A stretch of DNA of 64,000 nucleotides, from positions 1 through 64,000 of the forward strand of contig BJHL01000007.1 in the NCBI GenBank assembly GCA_014192545.1. Reading direction: 5' to 3'. This DNA is from Phycisphaerae bacterium (GTDB taxonomy: Bacteria > Planctomycetota > Phycisphaerae > Phycisphaerales > UBA1924). The notes below the pieces were generated by a model, which did no database searches, was not told the DNA's origin, and worked only from the letters and a program-made list of their open reading frames with translations. Below, piece after piece: positions 52,375 to 61,361 of the stretch. The stretch's first letter is position 1, and every line of letters starts with the position of its first letter. The translations under genes were made by a program, and so were the position numbers.

Positions 52375-55300
52375 AAGCGGCCTTCCGCTGCTGCTCATTC
52401 TGCTTCTGCTTCGGCACTTCCGTTTCCTTCAAGAACTCCGGCGTACCCCACTTGGCATCATCAAGCAACTGCGCCACCTGCGTGTCGTGTTCAAACTTGG
52501 TCTTCGCGCCCGCAAGCTTCTTCCACAACAGCAAAGCGGTGCCAAAGCAAACAACCAAACCCGTACCCAGCATCGCGAGCGCCCAGTACAGCCGCGTGTT
52601 GTCCAGCGGCTCATTGCCTGTCTTCGCAGCCTCCGCAATCTTCGTCACGCTGCCATCAACTCGCGCCGTCTGCGCGGCGTTCGCCTGACTGGTAAACGCA
52701 ACCGTCAACACATCAAGCTCACGCTCCGTTCTCGTCGAGCCATAGCCCGTCAGCGTCAGCACCATCTCGCCCGGATTGCGTTGATCCGCGTTGAGTCGTG
52801 TGTCAATCAGTTGCTTCACCGCCGCCGGACTCGACAACTCTGCCATCCCCACGCGCGCATATCGCTCGCCCGCGATCTGGTGGAATCGCGGATCGTTCAG
52901 CACCTTCTCGTGATACGTCTTCCACTCACTCAGTTCCTTGGCGTTCAATTCGCGACCACGACCATCCGCCGTTATCATCGAAGTCGCCATGAACCGCGAC
53001 GGTGCAAGCTGCTGCGCCAAAGCCCACGAAAGCCCGCCCAAGATCGCAACTGTCGCAACCGCGCTGAGCATCAGAACGCCCGACTTGGTCTTCGCCTTCG
53101 AGCTCTGCAAACGCTGCTCAGCTTCAATGATCCGCTGCCGGGCACTCGAAAGCTCCGCACGCTGCTTGAGCACTTGTTCCGTCTGCTCATACCGACGCCG
53201 CAAAGCTTCGCCGCCCTTGCGCACCTTGTCAACTTGATCACGCACCAGGCGTCGCATCAAACGCACGCGCCCATCGCGCCGCGCGAGCGACTCGGCACTG
53301 CGCCAACCGCTATACCCCGAATGCAGCCGCGGCCCACGCTCTTGAAACTTGCCAGCATCAGGCTCCACACCCACATTCGCACTCTGCAACTGCGAAATGC
53401 GCGCCGCCGATTCTTCCAGCCGCGTGTTCATGTCTTCAATCTGCTCTCGCAGCGACTTGCGATGCTCAACTTCTTCCTTCAGCTTGCTCCGCAGCATGTT
53501 CACCACTTGATCAGCTTCACTGGTTTCGCCGCTCAACCGCGATGTCACTTCATGCAACCGAACGGTCTCGCCGCGTTCAATCGACCAAAGCTGTTCATAC
53601 TCCTCCACCACATCACGCAGGTTCGTCACCAGCGAATGCTTGTCATCGCGCTCGCGATCAAGTTGCTCAGTCAACTCGCAAACTCGCTCGTGCACGCCCA
53701 TCTGGCTCTGACTGCGTGCCTCGGTAAGTGCAGAATCCAGCGTATTTTTCGCAACTTTTTCCCAATTCAGCCGCTCTTCCGACAGCTTCGCATGCAAATC
53801 AGCAATCAGTTGCTCTCGCTCCTTCGCATGCCGCACGCTCAGCTCTTCACGCTCGCGCACAAACGTCGCGGCTTCTTCCTTCAGCCGCTCCACATCACGC
53901 AGCGCATGCGCCAGTTCTCGCCCACTCGCATCAAGCTGCGCCTGCGATTCTTCATACTGCTTGCGATTGGCCTCAATTTCTGACTTCCACTTGTCCGCTG
54001 CATCGCTCGCGCTGGCTTGCTCCTGACTAATCATCTGCCACAGATTGCCAACATGATCCTCAAGCTGCTTGTTCTGCTCACGAAGCTGCGCCGCAGCCTT
54101 CGCACTGCTCGCGGCGTCCTTAGTCGCGATATTGAACTTCTCGCGAAGCTGCCCAAGTTCCTGCGTCGCGGCATGCAGCTTCTGCTCCAGCGTACCCGAA
54201 CCACTACGAACGCCCGCAAGTTCTTGCTCGAGCGCCGCGAGGGACTTTGCCTGCTGCTCAATCGTCTGCGCATTCGCGCCCAGTTCATGCGTCTGCGTCG
54301 CGTTGTCCGTGCGCACATCGTCAAGCAGCTTCGACAAATGCTCGACTTCATGCGACTTTTCATCCACACGAATCTGCAGCGCCGCCACAACACTCATCTG
54401 CGCCTGCAATTCCCCAGTGACATTCCCCAGCTGTTCACGCGCCTGCTGCAACTCCGTCGATGTCTCATCAAATCGCCGCGCAACTCTCGCAAAATTCTCC
54501 GCAGCGTCGCTCGCCACATGCTGCTGATACTGCGCCTGCTTCTCGAATTCCGCAGCTTTGCTCTCAAACTCCGACACACGATTCGCCTGCTGCGCAGCTT
54601 GCGCCTCAAGGCTCGCCGCATGCTTCTCAAACGCCGCGGCCTGCTGCGCGTTCTGCGTCGATTCCTTCTCCCACTTCTGGCTCTCGCTCTGCCACTGCTT
54701 CACGCTCGCCACCGCATCCTGCAACTGCTTGTCAAGTTGCTTGAGCGCACTCGTGTGCTCTTCGCTCAGTTGCCGAGACGCGTATGCATGCCGCTCGCGC
54801 TCTCGCTGCAACGTCTGTTCCATCTCGTTCAATCGCGCATTCGCATCACCAAACTCCGCCTGCGCCTTCGCAAGCTGAGCCTCGCGCGTACTCACATCAC
54901 TCCTCAGCCGCTCAATCTCGCCGCGTTCTTGTTCCAGTTGCTGCGCATGCGCCGCCAGTTCCTTCGACCGCGCATCCAGCTTCTCGCCCGCTGCCTGCAG
55001 CATCTTGCGCCGCTCATCAAGCTCGCCAGCCCGGCGTGCCAACTCCTGCGCCTGCGCTTCCAGCGCCGCTCGCTGCTTATTGATTTCCTTGCTCGCCTGC
55101 TCCACCGCCGCCTGATCGCGCTCGTGAGACTCCTGATTCGCCTTCGCCGCCGCTTCCAACGTCTTGCGCTGCTTGGTCAGTTCCTCCTCGCGCTTCGCAA
55201 GGTCCGCGCGCGAGCCATCCAGCTCATGCGCCTGCGCCTCAAACTGCCGCATCAGCGTTTCCAGTTCGCTCGTCTTCGACGCAAGCTGCATATCGCGCTG

Positions 55301-55507
55301 CGCAAGCTCATCCTCGCGCGCCTTGAGCTGGCTCTGCAGCGCCTGCCGCTGAATGAACAACTGCTTCAGCGAGCCCAACCCCGTTTCAAACTCGCCCAGC
55401 ATGCGCAGCATGTCATCCTGCTCGCCAGAAGCAGGCGGGTTCGCGGAGGTTTGACCTTCGCTCTCGGGTTGATTCAGCGGCGTGGCTCGACGGCGTTCGC
55501 TTGCCAT
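52373..55507 (-). CDS. Giant coiled-coil protein with two C-terminal membrane helices
   Basis: 1044 residues from the ATG whose first base is 55507 (CAGGAG upstream). Residues about 35-790 are an almost unbroken heptad coiled coil rich in Ala, Glu, Gln and Lys. Membrane helix 1 is at about 808-830 (LSAVATVAILGGLSWALA) and helix 2 at about 973-995 (WALAMLGTGLVVCFGTALLL). Between them, about 140 residues (RFMATSMITADGRGR onward, with GERYARVGMAELSSP and LTLTGYGSTRTERELDVLTV) recall the periplasmic domain of Wzz/chain-length-determinant proteins. The N-terminus would be a cytoplasmic rod. It could organise the envelope or a polysaccharide machine, but no export genes are adjacent. Confidence 0.8.
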   Translation of the reverse strand: MASERRRATPLNQPESEGQTSANPPASGEQDDMLRMLGEFETGLGSLKQLFIQRQALQSQLKAREDELAQRDMQLASKTSELETLMRQFEAQAHELDGSRADLAKREEELTKQRKTLEAAAKANQESHERDQAAVEQASKEINKQRAALEAQAQELARRAGELDERRKMLQAAGEKLDARSKELAAHAQQLEQERGEIERLRSDVSTREAQLAKAQAEFGDANARLNEMEQTLQRERERHAYASRQLSEEHTSALKQLDKQLQDAVASVKQWQSESQKWEKESTQNAQQAAAFEKHAASLEAQAAQQANRVSEFESKAAEFEKQAQYQQHVASDAAENFARVARRFDETSTELQQAREQLGNVTGELQAQMSVVAALQIRVDEKSHEVEHLSKLLDDVRTDNATQTHELGANAQTIEQQAKSLAALEQELAGVRSGSGTLEQKLHAATQELGQLREKFNIATKDAASSAKAAAQLREQNKQLEDHVGNLWQMISQEQASASDAADKWKSEIEANRKQYEESQAQLDASGRELAHALRDVERLKEEAATFVREREELSVRHAKEREQLIADLHAKLSEERLNWEKVAKNTLDSALTEARSQSQMGVHERVCELTEQLDRERDDKHSLVTNLRDVVEEYEQLWSIERGETVRLHEVTSRLSGETSEADQVVNMLRSKLKEEVEHRKSLREQIEDMNTRLEESAARISQLQSANVGVEPDAGKFQERGPRLHSGYSGWRSAESLARRDGRVRLMRRLVRDQVDKVRKGGEALRRRYEQTEQVLKQRAELSSARQRIIEAEQRLQSSKAKTKSGVLMLSAVATVAILGGLSWALAQQLAPSRFMATSMITADGRGRELNAKELSEWKTYHEKVLNDPRFHQIAGERYARVGMAELSSPAAVKQLIDTRLNADQRNPGEMVLTLTGYGSTRTERELDVLTVAFTSQANAAQTARVDGSVTKIAEAAKTGNEPLDNTRLYWALAMLGTGLVVCFGTALLLWKKLAGAKTKFEHDTQVAQLLDDAKWGTPEFLKETEVPKQKQNEQQRKAA

Positions 55508-55892
55508 GGCGACCAATCTCCTGCCCAGCGTCGCACAAGCGAACGCAGGGCGCATGACCTTGTTGCCAATGAAGCATCGCGCTGCACAGGCTGTCGCGCA
55601 TATCGACGTACAAGCAGCCCGACTGAACCACCGTCCGGAAAGAGGTGCGCAATTGCCGTCAACACCAACCGAGCATAATGCCACACGCCGATCAATTGCC
55701 GAATATCCAGTGCTTCCGCGAGGTTTTCCCCGCCCGCGTCCGGAAATTCACGTGCGATTGCATTCTCACATTCCGCCGTTCCGATACAATCTCTCAAATC
55801 CCGTCAGGCTGTGGGCACAACCAACGACTCACAGACGTATACAAACCTGCCTCACACGATCAGTCCCCATCACGCTCCCACGGAGATTCCCC
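55508..55892. other. 385-bp divergent gap
   Basis: No convincing gene. TACAAT (55785-55790) may be the -10 element for the Cys-rich gene, giving a leader of about 95 nt; no good -35 is visible. The left part is the upstream region of the coiled-coil gene. Confidence 0.4.
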
Positions 55893-56300
55893 ATGAAGCT
55901 TTCCAGCATCGCCAGCATCACCGCCGTCGTCGCAGGCCTCCTCGGCGTCGGCATGGGTGGTTACAACCTCATCAGCACCGGCTGCCCGCTGGGCACGTGC
56001 GATGCTCCCGTCGCAACCACCACCGTCAGCGCCGAGCAAGAACACAGCTGCGCCCTCGGTTGCGGCCATGAAAGCCACGCCAGCTCCGAAGTCGTCGCCG
56101 CCCGCGCAGTCGCCGAGAAAGACGCAAACGGCTGCTACTCGAATACCAAGCTCTGCAGCGAAGCCGAAGTCATGGCCGCCGGCAGCGTGAGTGAGAAGAA
56201 AGATTGCGACACCACCAAGTGCGAAAAGACAACTTGCGACAAGGGCGAAACGTGCTGCAAGAAGGGCGAAAAGGAAGAAGCCCCCAAGGACCCCGCGTAA
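55893..56300 (+). CDS. Secreted Cys-rich protein, unknown
   Basis: 135 residues; CGGAG is eight bases before the ATG. The N-terminus (ITAVVAGLLGVGMGGYNLI) is a signal peptide or anchor. The mature part has CPLGTC, CALGCGHESH and, at the end, CDTTKCEKTTCDKGETCCKK, twelve or so Cys in all with Lys/Glu-rich spacers. It could bind metal or carry disulfides in the periplasm. No family is recognised. A strong terminator follows. Confidence 0.7.
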   Translation: MKLSSIASITAVVAGLLGVGMGGYNLISTGCPLGTCDAPVATTTVSAEQEHSCALGCGHESHASSEVVAARAVAEKDANGCYSNTKLCSEAEVMAAGSVSEKKDCDTTKCEKTTCDKGETCCKKGEKEEAPKDPA

Positions 56301-56352
56301 GCCATCTCGCAACGCAGCCGGTACCTCTCGTCCCATCCACGTTGTTTTCTGC

Positions 56353-56378
56353 AGGTCAGCCCACGGCTGACCTTTTTC
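56353..56378 (+). terminator. Rho-independent terminator after the Cys-rich gene
   Basis: AGGTCAGCC-CAC-GGCTGACCT hairpin followed by TTTTCC. Confidence 0.9.
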
Positions 56379-56442
56379 CTTTTCGACTCAATTCGTACCG
56401 TTGCAGTCTCATCGCGTGTCACGCAAAAGACGGAGCCGAATC

Positions 56443-56868
56443 ATGCCCACTTTCCTGCTCAAAACCGAGCCCTCCGACTTCTCCTTCGCCGATCTCCTCC
56501 GCGACAGAACCTGCGTCTGGACAGGCGTCGCCAATCCGCAAGCCCGCATCTTTCTGCGAACCATGAAACTCGGCGACAGCGCGCTGATCTACCACACAGG
56601 CGACGCAAAAGCCATCGTCGGCCTCGCGAAAGTCACCAAATCCGCCTACGAAGACCCCTCGCAACCAGGCCTCAACGACGAAGCAAAACCCAAAGCCCCC
56701 GTCGTCGATCTCGCGCCAGTCAAAGCCGCAAAATCCCCCGTCACGCTCGCCGCCATCAAAGCCGACAAACGCTTCGCCGATTTCGCGCTCGTCAAAAGTT
56801 CCCGCCTCAGCGTCATGCCCGTCCCCGCCGACCTCGACAAGATTCTCCGCACCCTCGCCGGCCTCTAA
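56443..56868 (+). CDS. EVE-domain protein
   Basis: 141 residues. FLLKTEPSDFSFADLLRD, WTGVANPQARIFLRTMKLGD, IYHTGDAKAIVGLAKV and the PVTLAAIKADKRFADFALVK ending are the PUA-like EVE domain, which binds modified bases in RNA or DNA. The aromatic-cage Trp of WxGVxNxxAR is present. It stands alone with no restriction or McrBC partner nearby, so a housekeeping RNA role is as likely as defence. Confidence 0.92.
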   Translation: MPTFLLKTEPSDFSFADLLRDRTCVWTGVANPQARIFLRTMKLGDSALIYHTGDAKAIVGLAKVTKSAYEDPSQPGLNDEAKPKAPVVDLAPVKAAKSPVTLAAIKADKRFADFALVKSSRLSVMPVPADLDKILRTLAGL

Positions 56869-56935
56869 GCCGCGCACGCGAAGCTATCCGGACTCACATC
56901 AAAGCAATCCGTTGCACCCTCAACGCATCACCGCG

Positions 56936-57724
56936 TTACGACGAACCACTACCGCGCGCCAAGCTCGCAATCGCCCGCTCCATCAGCCGGTCGTGCGTCC
57001 GCATCATGTCCACGTTCGCATCAACCTCGCGCGCCGCGCTGGTCATCCGCATGAGCGCCTCGACCTCATTCACACCCGAGTCCTCCACCGCCCCCTGCCG
57101 CAGCGTCCCAGTCGCCGTTTTCTTGTTATCCATCATCGCAGCAGTCGGCGAGAACATGCTCTGCCCAACCTTGCGCAAGCTCTGCTCATTCTGCACTTCA
57201 ACAAGCTGAAGTTGCGCCACCGTGCGCCCATCTTGCATCACCCGCCCCACCCCGTCAATCGTCACCTTCCCCTTATTGTTCAGCGTAATCGAATTGCCAT
57301 TCACGCCCAGCACAGGCAACCCAGTCCCCGCCATCACCAGTTCACCGTTCGCATTGATCGCCAGCCGACCATCGCGCGTCAGTCGCACCTGGTCCGCCCC
57401 ATCGCTGCTCGAATCTCGCGCCACCAAAAAGCCCTTCCCCTCAATTGCCACATCCAAATCCCGCCCACTCACGCGAATGCCGCCCTGCCCAAAGTGAATC
57501 CGATTCGGATTTAGCAGCACCCCGCCACCAAGCCGCTCAAGCATCTGATTGCTAGGCAGCCAGCCCACGCCATCTTCCTCTCGCACCGCAGGTCTCGCAT
57601 ACTGACTCGGCACATCCGGCTTGAACCCCACCGAATCCATGTTCGCGAGGTTGTTGGCAAACACATCCTGCCGGTACAACGCCGTCAAAGCACCCGACGC
57701 CGAGATTTGCAGCCCTTGACTCAC
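56936..57724 (-). CDS. Flagellar basal-body rod/hook protein (FlgG/FlgF type)
   Basis: 262 residues from a GTG (57722-57724). The N-terminal rod motif ALYRQDVFANNLANMDSVGFK and the C-terminal VNEVEALMRMTSAAREVDANVDMM bracket a middle beta domain (GKGFLVARDSSSDG, RLTRDGRLAINANGELVMAGTG). Both FlgG and FlgF fit; the SVGFKPD and the length favour FlgG or FlgF without a clear choice. It implies a motile stage. No other flagellar gene is present within the window. Confidence 0.88.
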   Translation of the reverse strand: MSQGLQISASGALTALYRQDVFANNLANMDSVGFKPDVPSQYARPAVREEDGVGWLPSNQMLERLGGGVLLNPNRIHFGQGGIRVSGRDLDVAIEGKGFLVARDSSSDGADQVRLTRDGRLAINANGELVMAGTGLPVLGVNGNSITLNNKGKVTIDGVGRVMQDGRTVAQLQLVEVQNEQSLRKVGQSMFSPTAAMMDNKKTATGTLRQGAVEDSGVNEVEALMRMTSAAREVDANVDMMRTHDRLMERAIASLARGSGSS

Positions 57725-57784
57725 ACCCTTCCAATCGCAACTGGCGTGCCGCTACCAGTTGCCACAACCCGCCAACACTTATCC

Positions 57785-58966
57785 ATGCTCATCGCCGACC
57801 TCGCCGCTCTCATGCAATCCCTCGCCCCCCTTGCCTACGCCGAGCCCTGGGACAAAGTTGGCCTGCTCGCAGGCGACGCCACGCGCGAGCTCAAAGGCCC
57901 CGTCCTGCTCACGATCGATCTCAACGAAGCCGTCCTCGATGAAGCCGCCCGCATGCACTGCGGCGCAATCATCGCCTACCACCCGCCCATCTTCGAACCC
58001 CTCACCAAAGTCACCAGCGCCACGCCACGCCAACGCGTCATCCTCCGCGCACTCGAGGCCCAAATCGCCCTCTACTCCCCGCACACCGCCCTCGACGCCG
58101 TCGCCGGAGGCGTCACCGACTGGCTCTGCGAAGGCATCTCAGGCAGCACCCAAAAAGATCGCATCGCCGGCGACTGCCGCGCCCTCGCCGCCCACGCCCA
58201 CAACCCCGCCACCCAGCAAGTCAAAATCGTCACCTTCGCACAAGCCAAAGACGTCGAGCTCATCCGCAACACCATGGCCAGCGCGGGCGCGGGCCAAATC
58301 GGCGAATACAAAGTCTGCTCCTTCACCACGCCAGGCGAAGGCACCTTCCTCGGCAGCGACAAAAGCAATCCCACCATCGGCCAATCAGGCGTCGTCGAAC
58401 ACGTCAATGAAGTCCGCCTCGAAATGGTCTGTGGCAAAAGCGCTCTCCCCGTCGCCCTCGAAATGCTCCGCAAGTTCCACCCCTACGAAGAACCCGCCAT
58501 CGACGTCTACGAACTCGTCCCCCAGCCCCGCCGCACCGTGGGCAGTGGCCGCAAACTCACCCTCGACAAACCCGTCACCGTGCGCGAACTCGCCGAACGA
58601 CTCAAAACTTTCATCGGCGCAACCAGCGTCCGCTACGCACTCGCGAGTGATTCAGCCCAGGCAGGCGACACCGCCGACAAACCCGTCCGCATCGTGGGCG
58701 TCGTCCCCGGCAGCGGCGAAAGCCTCAGCAAACTCGCCCGCAGCGAAGGCTGCGAATGCTTCGTCACCGGAGAAATGAAACACCACGAAGTCCTCGGCGC
58801 CCTCAACGCCGGCATGCACGTCATCTTGGGAGGCCACACCAGCACCGAACGCGGCTACCTACCAAGACTCAAAGCAAAAATGGAAACAGCCGCAGCGCAA
58901 CGCGGACTGACCGGCCTTCGCGTCGTGCAAAGCGTCGTGGACAAAACGCCGCTGGAAACGCTCTAA
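57785..58966 (+). CDS. Nif3-like dinuclear metal-centre protein (GTP cyclohydrolase I type 2)
   Basis: 393 residues from ATG 57785. The Nif3/YqfO metal site is visible in YHPPIF (about 65) and HTALD (about 100). The extra middle domain of the YqfO type is present (HPYEEPAIDVYELV, about 238-251). The C-terminal GEMKHHE and GGHTSTERGYL supply further His ligands. Despite the old annotation as GTP cyclohydrolase, the biological function is uncertain. Divergent from the flagellar gene with a 60-base gap. Confidence 0.92.
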   Translation: MLIADLAALMQSLAPLAYAEPWDKVGLLAGDATRELKGPVLLTIDLNEAVLDEAARMHCGAIIAYHPPIFEPLTKVTSATPRQRVILRALEAQIALYSPHTALDAVAGGVTDWLCEGISGSTQKDRIAGDCRALAAHAHNPATQQVKIVTFAQAKDVELIRNTMASAGAGQIGEYKVCSFTTPGEGTFLGSDKSNPTIGQSGVVEHVNEVRLEMVCGKSALPVALEMLRKFHPYEEPAIDVYELVPQPRRTVGSGRKLTLDKPVTVRELAERLKTFIGATSVRYALASDSAQAGDTADKPVRIVGVVPGSGESLSKLARSEGCECFVTGEMKHHEVLGALNAGMHVILGGHTSTERGYLPRLKAKMETAAAQRGLTGLRVVQSVVDKTPLETL

Positions 58967-58970
58967 GAAA

Positions 58971-58999
58971 AGTGCCCGAGCATCTCCGCTCGGGCACTT
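58971..58999. terminator. Bidirectional terminator between nif3-like gene and thrS
   Basis: AGTGCCCGAG-CATCTCCG-CTCGGGCACT, a 10-bp perfect stem five bases after the stop; on the minus strand it is followed by TTTTCTT. It can serve both converging genes. Confidence 0.75.
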
Positions 59000-59013
59000 A
59001 TCACGACAATCTA

Positions 59014-59053
59014 CTTTCTTCTTCTTTGCGCTCTTCGCGTCTTTGCGGTGAAC
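59014..59053. repeat. Degenerate CGCAAAG-type repeat, copy 2
   Basis: The minus strand reads TTCACCGCAAAGACGCGAAG and continues into further GCAAAG units, like the copy at 48921-48956. It again sits between convergent genes. Confidence 0.65.
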
Positions 59054-59079
59054 TCCGCCTTGAGATCACGGCAACTGCC

Positions 59080-61287
59080 TCAAGGCTTCACCCCCAACAC
59101 CGCCGCGCGACTGAGATACTCCGCCGCCGCCGCCTCCACAAACGCCTCCAACTTCATCGCCCCAAGGTCCTTCTCCTCCCCGCGCGCCCGCAAGCTAATC
59201 GTCCCATTCTCCGCATCACGCGGCCCCACAATCGCGAGGTAAGGCACGCGCAGCTCCGCCGCCGCCTTGATCTTCCCTTGCACGCGATCGTTGCTCGTAT
59301 CAATCTCCGCCCGCAGCCCCGCCGCTTGCAGCGCCGCATGCACCTTCATCGCATACTCGTTGGTCTTCTCACTAATCGGCAGCACGCGCACCTGCTCGGG
59401 GCTCAGCCACAGCGGGAACGCGCCCGCAAAGTGCTCAATCAGCACGCCGCAGAACCGCTCCATGCTGCCAAACGGCGCGCGGTGAATCACCACAGGCCGC
59501 TTCTTGCTGCTGTCTGACCCGATGTACGAAAGATCAAACCGGATCGCCATGTTGTAATCAACTTGCACCGTGCCAAGCTGCCACTCGCGACCAATCACAT
59601 CCTTCACCACAAAGTCGATTTTCGGCCCATAAAACGCCGCTTCGCCAGGCTCTTCACTAAACGGCACACCCAGGCTCTTCGCCGCATCTCGGCAAGCCGC
59701 CTCCGCCTTATCCCAGTTGTCCTTGCTGCCCGTGTACTTGTTGCTGTCGGGATCGCGCAGCCCCACGCGCACGCGATAGTCCTTCATGCCGAGCGTGCCG
59801 AAGATCACCTTCACCAAGCTCAAGCACCCCTGAATCTCCGCCGGCACCTGCTCTTCAGTGCAGAACAAGTGCGCATCATCCTGCGTAAACCCGCGCACGC
59901 GAGTCATGCCGTTGAGCTCACCACTCTGCTCCCAGCGATACACCGTGCCAAACTCCGCCAATCGCACCGGCATGGTGCGATACGAGTGCGGACTGCTCGC
60001 AAAAATCTTCGCATGGTGCGGACAGTTCATGGGCTTGAGCATGAAGCCTTCAATCAGCTTGTCATCCGGCAGCACGCGCGACTTCTCAATCGTCTCCTTG
60101 CCCGTGCGCTCATTGATCCCCTTCGCCAGTCGCTCACTCACGCCTTCCACGCGATGAATCATCTCCGCGCACGAGCAGCCGGCCGCCGACAATTGCTCCA
60201 ATGCATCGCGCTCAATGATCGGGCTGAACTGGCTCTCCTTGTAATACGGAAAGTGCCCGCTAGTCTTATACAACTCCAGCCGCCCAATATGCGGCGTAAA
60301 CACCTCGGTATACCCCTGCTTGCGCAGCTCACCCGCAATGAACTGCTGCAATTCCTTGCGAATGATCGACCCATTCGGCGTCCACAAAATCAACCCCTGC
60401 CCCACATCTTCATCAATGTGGAACAAGTGCAACGCCTTCCCGATCTTGCGGTGATCGCGCTCCGCCGCTTCCTCGCGCTGCTTCAAATACGCATCAAGAT
60501 CCGCCTGACTCGCGAACGCCGTGCCGTACACGCGAATGAGCCGATCGCTGGTCTCATCACCATGCCAATACGCACTCGCAAGGCTCATCACCTTCACCGC
60601 GCCAATACGCGAAGTGCTCGGCACATGCGGCCCCCGGCACAAATCTTCCCAGTTCTTGCCGGGAGTACCAGTCGCATAAAACGACAGGACGGCAGAGCGC
60701 GCTTCCGCCGCCGCATTCCCCTCACTAAACGCCGCCTTCTTCCCCTGATACACACTGCTCGCCATCCCCAGCGCCCGCTCCGCATTGTCCACCTTGTACT
60801 TGTTCCCCTCAGCCTGCAACTTCTTCAAGCCTTCAACACTCGCCACTTCATAGCGCGTAAACGCCCGATCCTCTTTCAAAATCTCCGCAATGCGCTTGTC
60901 AATTGCCCCAAACTCATCACTGCTGAACTTCTTCCCCGCCGGCACAAACATGTCATAGAAAAACCCAGTATCCGTCGCCGGCCCATACGCCAACTGCACG
61001 TCTTTCCCCAGCACATCCTGAATCGCCTCGGCCATCACGTGTGCCGCGCTGTGACGAATGAGCTGCAACGCCTCACCGCTCGCCGCCTGCCCAGGCTTGG
61101 GCGCCGTGATGATCGCAACCCCCGCATCGCGATCAATCATCGCCGACAAATCACGCAGCTCCCCATCCACCTTCACCGCGAGCGCCGCTTTCGCCAGCCC
61201 CGCGCCAATGCTCGCAGCCACTTCAAGGCCGCTCACAGGTTTGTCGAACGATTTGGTTTTGCCGTCAGGAAGAGTGATAGTGGGCAT
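59080..61287 (-). CDS. thrS: Threonyl-tRNA synthetase
   Basis: 735 residues from the ATG whose first base is 61287. TGS domain at about 1-65 (ITLPDGKTKSFDKPVSGLEV); editing domain with HSAAHVMAEAIQ (about 80-91); class II core with GPHVPST, PNGSIIRKELQQF, KPMNCPHHAKIF (zinc Cys/His region), YRWEQSGELNGMTRVRGFTQDDAH (motif 2) and HRAPFGSMERFCGVLIEH (motif 3); C-terminal anticodon domain PLWLSPEQVRVLPI. It is about 90 residues longer than E. coli ThrS, partly because of a roughly 50-residue insertion rich in Cys and charge (about 350-400, SAAGCSCAEMIHRVEG) before the zinc site. Confidence 0.95.
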   Translation of the reverse strand: MPTITLPDGKTKSFDKPVSGLEVAASIGAGLAKAALAVKVDGELRDLSAMIDRDAGVAIITAPKPGQAASGEALQLIRHSAAHVMAEAIQDVLGKDVQLAYGPATDTGFFYDMFVPAGKKFSSDEFGAIDKRIAEILKEDRAFTRYEVASVEGLKKLQAEGNKYKVDNAERALGMASSVYQGKKAAFSEGNAAAEARSAVLSFYATGTPGKNWEDLCRGPHVPSTSRIGAVKVMSLASAYWHGDETSDRLIRVYGTAFASQADLDAYLKQREEAAERDHRKIGKALHLFHIDEDVGQGLILWTPNGSIIRKELQQFIAGELRKQGYTEVFTPHIGRLELYKTSGHFPYYKESQFSPIIERDALEQLSAAGCSCAEMIHRVEGVSERLAKGINERTGKETIEKSRVLPDDKLIEGFMLKPMNCPHHAKIFASSPHSYRTMPVRLAEFGTVYRWEQSGELNGMTRVRGFTQDDAHLFCTEEQVPAEIQGCLSLVKVIFGTLGMKDYRVRVGLRDPDSNKYTGSKDNWDKAEAACRDAAKSLGVPFSEEPGEAAFYGPKIDFVVKDVIGREWQLGTVQVDYNMAIRFDLSYIGSDSSKKRPVVIHRAPFGSMERFCGVLIEHFAGAFPLWLSPEQVRVLPISEKTNEYAMKVHAALQAAGLRAEIDTSNDRVQGKIKAAAELRVPYLAIVGPRDAENGTISLRARGEEKDLGAMKLEAFVEAAAAEYLSRAAVLGVKP

Positions 61288-61361
61288 GGGAAAGAATCCA
61301 GAGCAAGAAGGAAAAAGGAAATGCAAAACGGAGTTGGATCAAGTTATGTCAACAAGTTATG

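Noticed and set aside
52289..55678. Long plus-strand frames (about 550 codons each) across the coiled-coil gene
   Set aside because: Leu/Arg/His-rich antisense of a heptad-repeat protein; the minus-strand gene has a ribosome-binding site and proper membrane helices.
56443..56868. EVE protein as part of a defence island
   Set aside because: No restriction, McrBC or other defence gene lies nearby; neighbours are housekeeping or unknown.
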